Shown here: positions 6,324 to 13,013 of the stretch, piece by piece
Position numbering within the stretch: position 1 is the first letter of the stretch
How the letters are laid out: each line of letters begins with the position of its first letter
NCBI GenBank assembly: GCA_021812735.1
Contig: JAKAMV010000145.1
Span: forward strand, 1-14,649
Direction: 5' to 3'
From: Chloroflexota bacterium
Lineage (GTDB): Bacteria > Chloroflexota > Limnocylindria > Limnocylindrales > CSP1-4
DNA length: 14,649 bases
Translations under genes and position numbers: made by a program
Notes under the pieces: model-generated
The model's input: the letters and a program-made list of their open reading frames with translations, nothing else
The model's database searches: none
Told to the model about the DNA's origin: nothing

Positions 6324-7085
6324 ATGTGCTTCGACCACGACTCCCACCCGCCGATCGTCCCCGACCCCACCGGCATACGCGACGCGGCCGACGTTGCGCT
6401 GGAGGCGGGAGACGGCAACCGCTTCGCGGCCTACGTCGCCCGCGCGGCGCGACCCACCGGCGCGGCGATCGTGATCCTGCCGGACGTCCGCGGCCTCCAC
6501 ACCTACTATCGCGAGCTCACCGAGCGGTTCGCCGAGCACGGCGTAGATGCCATCGCCATCGACTACTTCGGCCGGACCGCGGGCATCTCCGACCGCGGCC
6601 CCGGCTTCGACTATGCGCCGCATGTCGCGGCCACGACCTATGCGGGTATGTCGGCCGACGTCCGCGCCGCGGCCGCGCACCTGCGCAGCGTCGCAGGCGT
6701 GGAGCGCCTGTACACCACCGGCTTCTGCATGGGCGGCCGCCTGTGCTTCCTGACCGCGACGATGGCCGACCTCGGGCTGGCAGGGGCGATCGGCTTCTAC
6801 GGCTGGCCGACCGGCGCGTCGCGCAACGACACCCCCGCCCCGGCCGACGTGGCCGCCACGTTCACCTGCCCGATCCTGGGCATCTTCGGCGGGGCGGACG
6901 AGGGCATCCCCGCTTCCGCGGTGGCCGAGTTCGAGACGGCCCTCGAGCGAGCCGGGGTCGAGCATCGCATCACCACCTATGCGGGCGCGCCGCACTCCTT
7001 CTTCGACCGCAAGGCAGCCGACTTCGCCGACGCGAGCGAGCGCGCCTGGGCGCAGACGCTGGGGTTCATGGGCGTCGCGAAATGA
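6324..7085 (+). CDS. Dienelactone hydrolase family protein
   Basis: An alpha/beta hydrolase of the carboxymethylenebutenolidase type, which opens lactone or ester rings. The 253-aa protein starts MCFDHDSHPP, a signature of one DLH subfamily, and keeps the DLH triad. The nucleophile is C135 in the elbow TGFCMGGRLCF (132-142), the acid D192 in FGGADEGIP, and the base H224 in GAPHSFFDR. LPDVRGLHTYYRELTERFAE (52-71) and IDYFGRTAG complete the family pattern. No signal peptide, so probably cytoplasmic. The start is backed by GGAGG seven nt upstream. The in-vivo substrate cannot be named: family members include generic esterases, and no aromatic-degradation genes are nearby. A GC hairpin (7087-7094 with 7113-7120) follows the stop. 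Confidence 0.93.
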   Translation: MCFDHDSHPPIVPDPTGIRDAADVALEAGDGNRFAAYVARAARPTGAAIVILPDVRGLHTYYRELTERFAEHGVDAIAIDYFGRTAGISDRGPGFDYAPHVAATTYAGMSADVRAAAAHLRSVAGVERLYTTGFCMGGRLCFLTATMADLGLAGAIGFYGWPTGASRNDTPAPADVAATFTCPILGIFGGADEGIPASAVAEFETALERAGVEHRITTYAGAPHSFFDRKAADFADASERAWAQTLGFMGVAK

Positions 7086-7120
7086 GGTGCGGGCGGCCCA
7101 CCGGCGGGCGCGGCCCGCGC

Positions 7121-7126
7121 TAGGCT
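7121..7126 (+). promoter_or_regulatory. -10-like element upstream of the small protein (TAGGCT)
   Basis: TAGGCT lies 28 nt before the ATG at 7155, with the strong AAGGAGG (about 7143-7149) between. Spacing fits a short leadered transcript. No -35 is recognisable, so this is a weak call. Confidence 0.3.
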
Positions 7127-7154
7127 GGCATCCCACATCACCAAGGAGGGGTCC

Positions 7155-7388
7155 ATGAAGGAACGGCTCATCGGCGACGACCAGCTCCTGGTGACCGCCG
7201 ACACCTCGCTCGGGGAGGCGCTCTGGGACTGGGTCGCGGCCGATGCCTCGCGGCGTGCCGCGGACGGCTGGCGGATCGCCAACATCGGCGGCATCGGCAC
7301 CCAGACGGGGCTGCAGGCCCCGCAGGGCGGCTACGGCGCGCCCGCGTACGCGGTCGCGATGTCCCTGTGGATCCTGTATCGGCGATGA
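7155..7388 (+). CDS. Small conserved-looking hypothetical protein (77 aa)
   Basis: A 77-aa soluble-looking protein with one of the best ribosome sites in the window (AAGGAGG, 5-6 nt before the ATG). It is read in full before an ATGA overlap with the next gene, which supports it being real. The pattern is an acidic helix (TSLGEALWDWVAADASRRAA), then DGWRIANIGGIG, a Gly/Gln-rich loop, and a final strand AVAMSLWILYRR. A helix followed by GW.. and a closing aliphatic strand ending in Arg resembles the DUF4177 group of small proteins, but I would not assign it on that basis. No cysteine and no metal-binding motif. Coupling suggests a functional link with the flavoprotein-type gene downstream. Confidence 0.72.
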   Translation: MKERLIGDDQLLVTADTSLGEALWDWVAADASRRAADGWRIANIGGIGTQTGLQAPQGGYGAPAYAVAMSLWILYRR

Positions 7389-8059
7389 CCGACGCCACGC
7401 CCGTCCCCGAACGCCGCGGCGAGCCCGCGGCGCCCGCGTCCGACCGCGTCCGACTCCGGCGCAAGCCGATGCGCGGACGGTATGACCGCGATGCGGTCGA
7501 CGCCATCGTGGACGCGTCGGCCGTGGGCGTCGTCTCGTTCGTCCAGGGCGGCCAGCCGTTCGGCATCCCCGTCAACGTCTGGCGCGAGGGGGATCGTCTG
7601 TACTGGCACGGATCGGCGGGCAGCCGGATGCTGCGCGAGGCGGATGGGAAGCCGGTCTGCGTGACGGTGTACCACCTCGACGGCCTGGTGCTGGCCCGCG
7701 CGGCCACGAACCACTCGGTCAACTACCGCTCGGCGATGGTCCTCGGGACGGCGCGCCTCGTCACGGACCCGGGCGAGGCGGAGCGCGCGCTCGAGGGCCT
7801 GATCGAGGCGCTGTACCCCGGTCGCTGGGCCCAGCTGCGGCCGATGACCGAGCCGGAGCGCAAGGCGGCCGGCGTGATGTACGTGGACCTCGCCGAGTCC
7901 TCGGCCAAGGTCCGCAGCGAGGCGCCGCACGATGACCCGGGCGACGAGGCCTGGCCCGCCTGGGCCGGGCTCATCCCGGTGCGGACCGTCCGCGGCGAGC
8001 CCGAGCCCGACGCCTTCGTCCAGCCCGGCACGCCGCTGCCCGAGGTGCGCGTCCCATAG
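7385..8059 (+). CDS. Pyridoxamine 5'-phosphate oxidase family (FMN-binding split barrel) protein
   Basis: A 224-aa protein of the NimA-like group of FMN-binding split-barrel proteins. After a variable N-terminus, the barrel shows MRGRYDRDAVDAIVDASAVG, VSFVQGGQPFGIPVNVWREG, RLYWHGSAGSRMLREADG, VCVTVYHLDGLVLAR, and HSVNYRSAMVLGTARLV, a segment typical of this group. The region 140-190 (LIEALYPGRWAQLRPMT, GVMYVDLAESSAKVRS) closes the dimer fold. Relatives bind flavin or heme and act as reductases or oxidases on small molecules; they are not the PdxH enzyme of B6 synthesis. The ATG at 7385 gives a 4-nt ATGA overlap with the small gene upstream and is preferred to a GTG at 7367. The actual substrate is unknown. 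Confidence 0.88.
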   Translation: MTDATPVPERRGEPAAPASDRVRLRRKPMRGRYDRDAVDAIVDASAVGVVSFVQGGQPFGIPVNVWREGDRLYWHGSAGSRMLREADGKPVCVTVYHLDGLVLARAATNHSVNYRSAMVLGTARLVTDPGEAERALEGLIEALYPGRWAQLRPMTEPERKAAGVMYVDLAESSAKVRSEAPHDDPGDEAWPAWAGLIPVRTVRGEPEPDAFVQPGTPLPEVRVP

Positions 8060-8184
8060 CCCGCGTCCCCTAGCCCTTGCGGCCCACGACGAGGCCGGAC
8101 GCCGGGCGACGCCCGCCTGGCAGGTGTTGCGGGGGGCGGCCGGGGGTGCCGCGTGCCCGGGCCAGGGCTGGCGCGGAGGCCGTC

Positions 8185-8826
8185 TCAGCGCGAGAAGGTC
8201 AGGTGCGTCGTCCCGCTCTCGGCCACCTCCGAGGTCACGCGGTAGCCCTGCTCGAGCCCGCGGAGGTCGTCCCAGAGCCGGATGCCGCGGCCGAGCAGGA
8301 TCGGGGCGATGGCGACGTGCAGCCGGTCCACGAGCCCGGCGCGAAGGAACTCCCGCGCCACGGTGGCGCCGCCGCCGACCCGCACGTCACGCCCGCCCGC
8401 GGCGGCCAGGGCGAGGTCCAGCGCCTCGCGGGGCGTCGCGGACTGGAAGCGGAACGTCGTGCCGCCCGCCATCTCGAGCGCCGGCCGTGGCCGGTGCGTG
8501 AGCACGAACACCGGGCAGTGGAACGGCGGCTCGTCGCCCCACCAGCCGCGCCACGCCGGGTCGTCGCCGGCGGCGTGGAGGCCGAACATCCCCGCCCCCA
8601 TGATCTCCGCGCCCACCTCGGCGAAATACGCCGCCGCGTAGCGGTCGTCCACGCCGGTCGTCCCCTCGCCCGACGCGTCGCGCAGCACCCGGGACCGGAA
8701 GGTTCGGGTGGCAACGTAGGCCTCGACCAGGCGCGCCCAGTCGCGGCCCATCGGGTCGTCGGGCGTCTGGTCGGTCGTGGTCGCGAAGCCGTCCAGCGAG
8801 ATGTTCAGGTCCACGCGAACGGCCAT
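8185..8826 (-). CDS. Dihydrofolate reductase / RibD C-terminal domain family protein
   Basis: A 213-aa single-domain protein of the RibD_C family, which shares the DHFR fold and uses NAD(P)H. Visible hallmarks are the N-terminal strand VRVDLNISLDGFATT (3-17), a central VFVLTHRPRP, and near the C-terminus VRVGGGATVAREFLRAGLVD then LHVAIAPILLGRGIRLW. These match the YyaP/YwjB-like stand-alone reductases rather than FolA or the bifunctional RibD. The ATG at 8826 has GGGAGGA (8831-8837) four nt upstream; an in-frame extension past it lacks any recognisable sequence. It is divergent from the esterase gene and convergent with the flavoprotein gene. The true substrate is unknown. Confidence 0.92.
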   Translation of the reverse strand: MAVRVDLNISLDGFATTTDQTPDDPMGRDWARLVEAYVATRTFRSRVLRDASGEGTTGVDDRYAAAYFAEVGAEIMGAGMFGLHAAGDDPAWRGWWGDEPPFHCPVFVLTHRPRPALEMAGGTTFRFQSATPREALDLALAAAGGRDVRVGGGATVAREFLRAGLVDRLHVAIAPILLGRGIRLWDDLRGLEQGYRVTSEVAESGTTHLTFSR

Positions 8827-8864
8827 GGCGTCCTCCCGGCTGACTGGCGCAACGCTCACCGCCC

Positions 8865-8870
8865 ACTGTA
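8865..8870 (-). promoter_or_regulatory. -10-like element of the RibD/DHFR-like gene (TACAGT)
   Basis: The minus strand reads TTACAGT, 38 nt before the ATG at 8826, followed by a good Shine-Dalgarno. A 10-bp palindrome ACCGGCCGGT (8871-8880) directly abuts it on the upstream side and could be an operator. Confidence 0.35.
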
Positions 8871-8951
8871 ACCGGCCGGTCGGAGGCCGGCACGCGCGCC
8901 GATGGCGCCGCCCCGGGCGCGGGAGTTGCGAGCGAGTGGCAGGATGCAGGG

Positions 8952-10190
8952 GTGGCACGCGCTGATGACCGACCTGCCCGGCGATGGGCCCGACACGCCC
9001 GGGCGGTGGACACCGAACCCGTCCGGCACGCCCGGCGGCGGCCATGGCTCGCCACCATCGTCGTCGCAGCCGGGCTGCTGGGCGGCTGCGGCACGAGCGC
9101 CCCGCCGTCCCCGTCGCCCGCCACGCTCGCGGTGACCGCCGCCCCGTCGCCGTCCGCCGCTGCGCCCCCGCTGGCCGCCACGACGATCCCGGCCGCCACG
9201 CCAAGCGCCACCCCAGCGGCCACGCCAACCCCGGCCGCCTCCGCCACCGCGCTGCCCACGACCGGAGCCCGCCCGTCCGTGTCGGCCCTGGCGATCCGCA
9301 GCCTCCCCGCCGACGACGGTGCCCGGATCGTCGCGGTCACCAAGGTCGATGCGCGCACTCGCGACCTGACGATCGTCTCGCCCGCCCTCGGGAGGTTCGC
9401 GCCCGGCAACGGACCGCTCGGCCGGACCGTGACGGTCCGGATCCTGCTGCCGAGCCAGTTCGCCGCCCGTCCCGCCGCTCGCTGGCCGGTCCTGTACCTG
9501 CTGTGCGGCGCGGGCGGCGACCACACCGAGTGGACGCAGAACACCGATGTCGAGAAGGCGACCGCCGCGATGGGCCTGCTCGTCGTGATGCCCGACGCGG
9601 GCGGCGGGTGGTACTCGAACTGGTGGAACGGCGGCAAGGGCGGCCCGCCGGCGTGGGAGACATTCCATCTCGTCGAGCTGCGCCAGCTGCTCGAGCGGAA
9701 CTGGCGGGCCGGGGACCGGCGCGTCATCGCCGGCCAGTCGATGGGCGGCTACGGGGCGATGGAGTACGCCGCGCGCCACCCCGGGATGTTCCTCGCCGCC
9801 GCGTCGTTCAGCGGCGTCCTGGACCCGGCGGCCGAGGCGGCCCGGGGCTGGTCGATCGGGGCGCCGGACGCCATGTGGGGCAATCAGGCCGCGCGTCCCG
9901 ATCTGTGGCTGGCGCGCGACCCGACCGATCACCCGGCGGCCCTCGCGGGCACGGCCCTCTACGTCGCCTACGGGAACGGACAGCCGGGGCCCCTCAACGC
10001 CGCCGGGGCGAAGCGGGACCGGCAGGAGGCGGAGGTGGGGACCGAGAGCGCGGCCTTCGTCGCTGCCCTCCGGGCGCGGCACATCCCGGTGACCGCGGAC
10101 GCCTACGGCAGCGGCACGCACGACTGGCCCTACTGGCAGCGCGACCTCCATCGCTGGCTCCCGCTCGCGCTCCGGGTGCTCGGCGGCTAG
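8952..10190 (+). CDS. Secreted lipoprotein esterase, Ag85/esterase-D-like
   Basis: An alpha/beta hydrolase exported and probably lipid-anchored. A basic stretch RHARRR (25-30) leads into the hydrophobic core LATIVVAAGLLGG and the lipobox L43-G-G-C46. A long Ala/Pro/Ser/Thr linker (48-108) follows, then the catalytic domain. The nucleophile is S263 in the elbow AGQSMGGYGAMEYAARHP, and the base is H390 in GTHDWPYWQRDL. AYGNGQP (339-345) also matches the antigen 85 / esterase D family (PF00756). The acid is less clear; E365 is a candidate. The start is uncertain: the GTG at 8952 has AGGA upstream, but an in-frame GTG at 9006 gives a tidier signal peptide and 394 aa. Mycolyl transfer should not be assumed, since many relatives are plain carboxylesterases. 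Confidence 0.88.
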   Translation: MARADDRPARRWARHARAVDTEPVRHARRRPWLATIVVAAGLLGGCGTSAPPSPSPATLAVTAAPSPSAAAPPLAATTIPAATPSATPAATPTPAASATALPTTGARPSVSALAIRSLPADDGARIVAVTKVDARTRDLTIVSPALGRFAPGNGPLGRTVTVRILLPSQFAARPAARWPVLYLLCGAGGDHTEWTQNTDVEKATAAMGLLVVMPDAGGGWYSNWWNGGKGGPPAWETFHLVELRQLLERNWRAGDRRVIAGQSMGGYGAMEYAARHPGMFLAAASFSGVLDPAAEAARGWSIGAPDAMWGNQAARPDLWLARDPTDHPAALAGTALYVAYGNGQPGPLNAAGAKRDRQEAEVGTESAAFVAALRARHIPVTADAYGSGTHDWPYWQRDLHRWLPLALRVLGG

Positions 10191-10214
10191 CCCTGGGCGC
10201 GGTCGTCGCCAGGG
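10191..10214. terminator. Possible bidirectional terminator hairpin between esterase and thrB
   Basis: CCCTGG (10191-10196) pairs with CCAGGG (10209-10214), extended by two pairs past a one-base bulge. It fills most of the 30-bp gap between the two convergent stop codons. No T-run follows on either strand, so it may slow or end transcription weakly, or only fold by chance. Confidence 0.35.
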
Positions 10215-10220
10215 CCGTCG

Positions 10221-11213
10221 CTAGGCGCCCTCGACCACCTCGGGCCCGAGGTTGCGGGGCGCCACGACGTCCGTCCGCCCGGACAGGCCCGCGGCCTCGG
10301 CCGCCTCGCGCAGGGCGTTCTCGACCGGCGCGGCGTCGGCCCCGGGCGCCACGAAGGCGAGCACCGTGGAGCCAGCGCCGGAGAGGAACGCGCCCAGCGC
10401 CCCGGCCGCCCGGGCCGCGCCCGTCAGACGCGGCAGCTGCGGGTAGGCGACGGATCGGTACGGCTCGTGGATGCGGTCCACGGTCAGGTCCGCGAGCAGG
10501 TCGTAGCGCCCCGAGGCAATCCCGGCCACGCCGATCGCGATGCGGCTCATGTTCGACACCGCGTCCCGGAGCGGCACCTCGGCCGGGAGCACGCGCCGCA
10601 TGTCCGCGGTGGACAGGCGCCGGTCCGGGATGAACAGCACCGCGCGCAGCCCGTCGGGAGCGTCGAACCGCACCGCCTCCACCCGCTGGCCCAGGTGCGC
10701 CGACACCACGAAGCCGCCCATGAGCGCCGCCGACGCGTTGTCCGGGTGGCCCTCGATGTCCGTGGCCAGGCGCAGCATCGTCGGCATGGGGAGCGACCCG
10801 CCGCCCAGGACGTTACCGGCCCACACGCCGCCGACGGCCGCGGCCGCCGACGACCCCAGCCCTCGCGAGAGCGGGATCCGGTTGTGGGCGCTGATCCGCC
10901 AGCCGATGGCCGGGGGACGCGGCCCCAGCTGCGCCTCGATGGCCGACTCGAGGCCCATCACGAAGCGGTTGGAGCGCTCGCCGCCCAGCTCGCCCACGCC
11001 CTCGCCGGTGGTCACGAGCTCGATCGAGCCGTCGCCGTCGATCGCCTCCACGGTCACGCGGTTGCAGAGCTCGAGCGCGAGGCCGAGGCAGTCGTAGCCG
11101 GCGCCGAGGTTGGCTGTCGAGGCGGGGATGTCCACGACCAGGCGCCGTCCCAGGACGGGCGACCAGTCGCCGGGGGTCTGCCAGTGGCCCGCGACCTGGG
11201 AGCGAGGCGGCAT
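10221..11213 (-). CDS. thrB: Homoserine kinase
   Basis: A GHMP-superfamily kinase phosphorylating L-homoserine for threonine synthesis. The 330-aa protein has the N-terminal substrate strand VVDIPASTANLGAGYDCLGL (26-45), the ATP loop IPLSRGLGSSAAAAVGG (113-129), GHPDNASAALMGGFV, and the C-terminal GAFLSGAGSTVLAFV typical of ThrB. The ATG at 11213 is 5 nt after the hom stop. No strong Shine-Dalgarno is present, so translation likely depends on coupling with hom. Frames extending upstream run into hom. Threonine synthase is not adjacent: the usual hom-thrC-thrB order is missing thrC here. The next gene downstream converges on it. Confidence 0.96.
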   Translation of the reverse strand: MPPRSQVAGHWQTPGDWSPVLGRRLVVDIPASTANLGAGYDCLGLALELCNRVTVEAIDGDGSIELVTTGEGVGELGGERSNRFVMGLESAIEAQLGPRPPAIGWRISAHNRIPLSRGLGSSAAAAVGGVWAGNVLGGGSLPMPTMLRLATDIEGHPDNASAALMGGFVVSAHLGQRVEAVRFDAPDGLRAVLFIPDRRLSTADMRRVLPAEVPLRDAVSNMSRIAIGVAGIASGRYDLLADLTVDRIHEPYRSVAYPQLPRLTGAARAAGALGAFLSGAGSTVLAFVAPGADAAPVENALREAAEAAGLSGRTDVVAPRNLGPEVVEGA

Positions 11214-11218
11214 CGCCG

Positions 11219-12337
11219 TCAGTCCCCGACCGGGTAGCAGGCGCCGGACGGGGCGGCGATGCACTCGGCCGGCACCGGGCGCACGGCGGCCTCGGCGCGC
11301 TCGGCGCGGACCGCGCCGGCCCAGGTCGAGCCCAGGCCGCGGGCGATCGACACGAGATCCGCCAGGACCGCGGCGGCGGCGGCGGAGCCACCGGCGCCGG
11401 GGCCCTCGAAGGCCACCCGGCCGACGGGCGTCGCGTCCACCTCGACGCGGTTGAGGACACCATCGCAGCGGCCGAACGGCGAGCCGGCCGGCACCGCGGT
11501 GGGCACGACGGACGCCTCGATGGCGCCGTCCTCCGCCCGGCGGGTGGTGGCGACGAGGCGGAGCGTCCGGCCCGCGGCCGCCACGGCCGCCACGTCGTCC
11601 GCGGTGACCCCGGTGATGCCCGGCGCGCCGGGCGCGCCGGTGGCGCCGCCGGGGCGATTGCCGACGGCCTCGGGAGCGATCCAGACCCCGAACGCGAGCC
11701 GGGCCAGGATCACCAGCTTGTTGACCGCGTCGAGCCCCTCGACGTCGGCGGTCGGGTCGGCCTCCGCGTAGCCCTTCGCCTGCGCCTCGCGCAGCACGTC
11801 CGCGTAGTCGCGCCCCTCGCGCGCCATCGCGGTGAGCATGTAGTTGGTGGTGCCGTTGACGATGCCGCGCACGCGGGCGATGCGGTCCGCGGCGAGGTCC
11901 ACGGCGATCGGTGCGAGGAGCGGGATGCCGCCGCCGACGGACGCCTCGAAGCGCAGGACGGCGCCCGTGTCGCGGGCGAGGCGCTCGAGGGCCGGGCCGT
12001 GGTGGGCGATGACGTGCTTGTTCGCCGTGGCCACGCTCCGGCCGGAGGCCAGCGCGGCGCGGATCAGGGAGTGGGCCGGCTCGTCGCCGCCCATCGCCTC
12101 CACGATGACGTCCAGGTCGGCCCGGGCGAGCAGGGCGGAGGCGTCGTCGGTGAGCAGCTCGGCGGGAATGCCGCCCGCGAGCGCGCGGTCAGTGAACTTC
12201 TCCGCGACCGCGACCAGGACCAGTGGCCGGCCGTCGGCGGGGGCGAGACGGGGCGACCGCTCGAGGAACGCGCGGACGACCTCTCGGCCGACGGTGCCGG
12301 CGCCGATCACGCCGACGCGCAGGGGCTGGGTGCTCAC
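11219..12337 (-). CDS. hom: Homoserine dehydrogenase, short form without ACT domain
   Basis: Reduces aspartate semialdehyde to homoserine with NAD(P)H. The 372-aa protein has the Rossmann loop VGVIGAGTVGREVV (8-21), SVATANKHVIA (101-111, with K107), the substrate strand SVGGGIP, IVNGTTNYMLTAM (159-171), and KGYAEADPTADVEGLDAVNK (188-207, catalytic lysine at the end). GPGAGGSAAAAAVLADLVSI (312-331) ends the catalytic domain. Typical bacterial Hom proteins then carry about 80-100 residues of ACT domain for threonine feedback; here only about 40 unrelated residues remain. A Gly/Pro-rich insertion (226-239) interrupts the region before GITGVTADDV. The GTG at 12337 has GGAG nine nt upstream. It forms an operon with thrB. 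Confidence 0.96.
   Translation of the reverse strand: MSTQPLRVGVIGAGTVGREVVRAFLERSPRLAPADGRPLVLVAVAEKFTDRALAGGIPAELLTDDASALLARADLDVIVEAMGGDEPAHSLIRAALASGRSVATANKHVIAHHGPALERLARDTGAVLRFEASVGGGIPLLAPIAVDLAADRIARVRGIVNGTTNYMLTAMAREGRDYADVLREAQAKGYAEADPTADVEGLDAVNKLVILARLAFGVWIAPEAVGNRPGGATGAPGAPGITGVTADDVAAVAAAGRTLRLVATTRRAEDGAIEASVVPTAVPAGSPFGRCDGVLNRVEVDATPVGRVAFEGPGAGGSAAAAAVLADLVSIARGLGSTWAGAVRAERAEAAVRPVPAECIAAPSGACYPVGD
11621..11662 (-). repeat. Gly/Pro-rich codon repeat inside hom
   Basis: Codons 226-239 encode GNRPGGATGAPGAP, a collagen-like run. The DNA contains near-repeats of GGCGCGCCG, suggesting local expansion. The frame is kept and flanking motifs are intact, so it is probably a surface loop. 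Confidence 0.5.
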
Positions 12338-12370
12338 ACTGGATCTCCGGAGGGGCTGGGCGACGTCGCG

Positions 12371-12376
12371 ATGGTA
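12371..12376 (-). promoter_or_regulatory. -10-like element of hom-thrB (TACCAT)
   Basis: TACCAT on the minus strand lies 33 nt before the GTG start of hom, with GGAG in between. It fits the TAnnnT pattern seen at other genes in the window; no -35 is clear. Confidence 0.3.
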
Positions 12377-12442
12377 GCGAACGCGGGGCGAGGACCGCGG
12401 CCGGGGGGCGGCGAAGCGGGCGGCCTAGCGCGAGTCACGCCA

Positions 12443-12457
12443 GCGGCCTCTGGCCGC
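12443..12457. promoter_or_regulatory. Inverted repeat abutting the DUF1810 promoter
   Basis: GCGGCC and GGCCGC form a perfect 6-bp stem with a TCT loop. It ends 6 bp before the CACAAT hexamer, so it covers the spacer and -35 zone. It could be an operator, or chance in GC-rich DNA. Confidence 0.3.
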
Positions 12458-12463
12458 CGGGCG

Positions 12464-12469
12464 CACAAT
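12464..12469 (+). promoter_or_regulatory. -10-like element of DUF1810 gene, leaderless spacing (CACAAT)
   Basis: CACAAT ends exactly 6 nt before the ATG at 12476, where transcription would begin on the A of the start codon. No Shine-Dalgarno is present upstream of this ATG. Confidence 0.45.
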
Positions 12470-12475
12470 CGCCCC

Positions 12476-12913
12476 ATGGACCGGTCAGACCCCCTCGACC
12501 TGGAGCGCTTCGTCGCCGCGCAGGGCGGCATCTACCCGGACGTCGTCGGTGAGCTGCGCGAGGCGCGCAAGACCCGCCACTGGATGTGGTACGTGTTTCC
12601 GCAGGCGCTCGGTCTCGGCGAGTCGGCCACCTCGCGGCGCTACGCGATCCGCTCCCTGCGCGAGGCCCGTGCCTACCTCGAGCACCTGGTGCTCGGCCCG
12701 CGGCTGCGGGAGTGCACCGGGATCGTGCTCGCCGCCCCTCCGGCTGCCACCGCCGGGTCGATCTTCGGGCCGGTGGACGCGCTCAAGCTCCGCTCGTCGA
12801 TGACGCTGTTCCTGCGCGCCGCCCCGGAGGATCCGCGCTGGCAGCAGGTCCTCGACCGGTACTTCGGCGGCCAGCCGGACCCGCGCACGGACGAGCTGCT
12901 GGGGATCGGCTGA
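12476..12913 (+). CDS. DUF1810 family protein
   Basis: A 145-aa protein matching DUF1810 along its whole length: LERFVAAQGGIYPDVVGELR (9-28), the signature KTRHWMWYVFPQALGLGESA (32-51), REARAYLEHLVLGPRLREC (62-80), SIFGPVDALKLRSSMTLFLR (94-113), and the closing RYFGGQPDPRTDELL. No signal peptide or membrane segment. Members are usually single-copy small cytosolic proteins of unknown biochemical role; some databases label them calpastatin-like without support. The ATG at 12476 begins the conserved region; the longer upstream frame overlaps hom. It appears to be a lone gene, divergent from hom. Its stop lies about 17 bp from the broken end of an FGGY-kinase stub on the other strand. Confidence 0.93.
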   Translation: MDRSDPLDLERFVAAQGGIYPDVVGELREARKTRHWMWYVFPQALGLGESATSRRYAIRSLREARAYLEHLVLGPRLRECTGIVLAAPPAATAGSIFGPVDALKLRSSMTLFLRAAPEDPRWQQVLDRYFGGQPDPRTDELLGIG

Positions 12914-12929
12914 GGTCGGGTCCGCCGAC

Positions 12930-13013
12930 GTGCCGGTCGAGCACGAGCGCCTTGCTGCCGCTGGTGCCCTGGTCGAGGCCGCGGACGAGGGGGCCGCGCC
13001 CGCCGCCGCCCAT
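12930..13013 (-). pseudogene. Truncated 5' stub of an FGGY-family carbohydrate/glycerol kinase
   Basis: The minus strand after the HAD phosphatase begins an ATG that shares a base with its stop (TGATG at 13015-13011). It reads MGGGGRGPLVRGLDQGT then SGSKALVLDR. GLDQGTSGSKALVLD is the phosphate-binding first hairpin of FGGY kinases (glycerol kinase, xylulokinase). After codon 27-28 the similarity stops, and the frame continues antisense through the intact DUF1810 gene with no FGGY features. The rest of a protein normally near 500 aa is therefore missing. The overlap with the HAD gene implies it was once the second gene of that operon. An assembly join is the main alternative to a genuine deletion. 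Confidence 0.75.

Noticed and set aside
7087..7120. Rho-independent terminator after the dienelactone hydrolase
   Set aside because: An 8-bp stem including a wobble pair can form, but the loop is itself GC-rich and no T-run follows. GC content alone yields such stems.
5034..7136. A 700-codon minus-strand open frame crossing lysC, the spacer and the hydrolase gene
   Set aside because: It runs antisense to the hydrolase and out of frame in lysC, with basic low-complexity translation. Both real genes have full catalytic motifs.
8060..8184. Terminator between the convergent flavoprotein and RibD-like genes
   Set aside because: Only a 5-bp CGGGC/GCCCG hairpin with a 3-nt loop is visible and no T-run on either strand.
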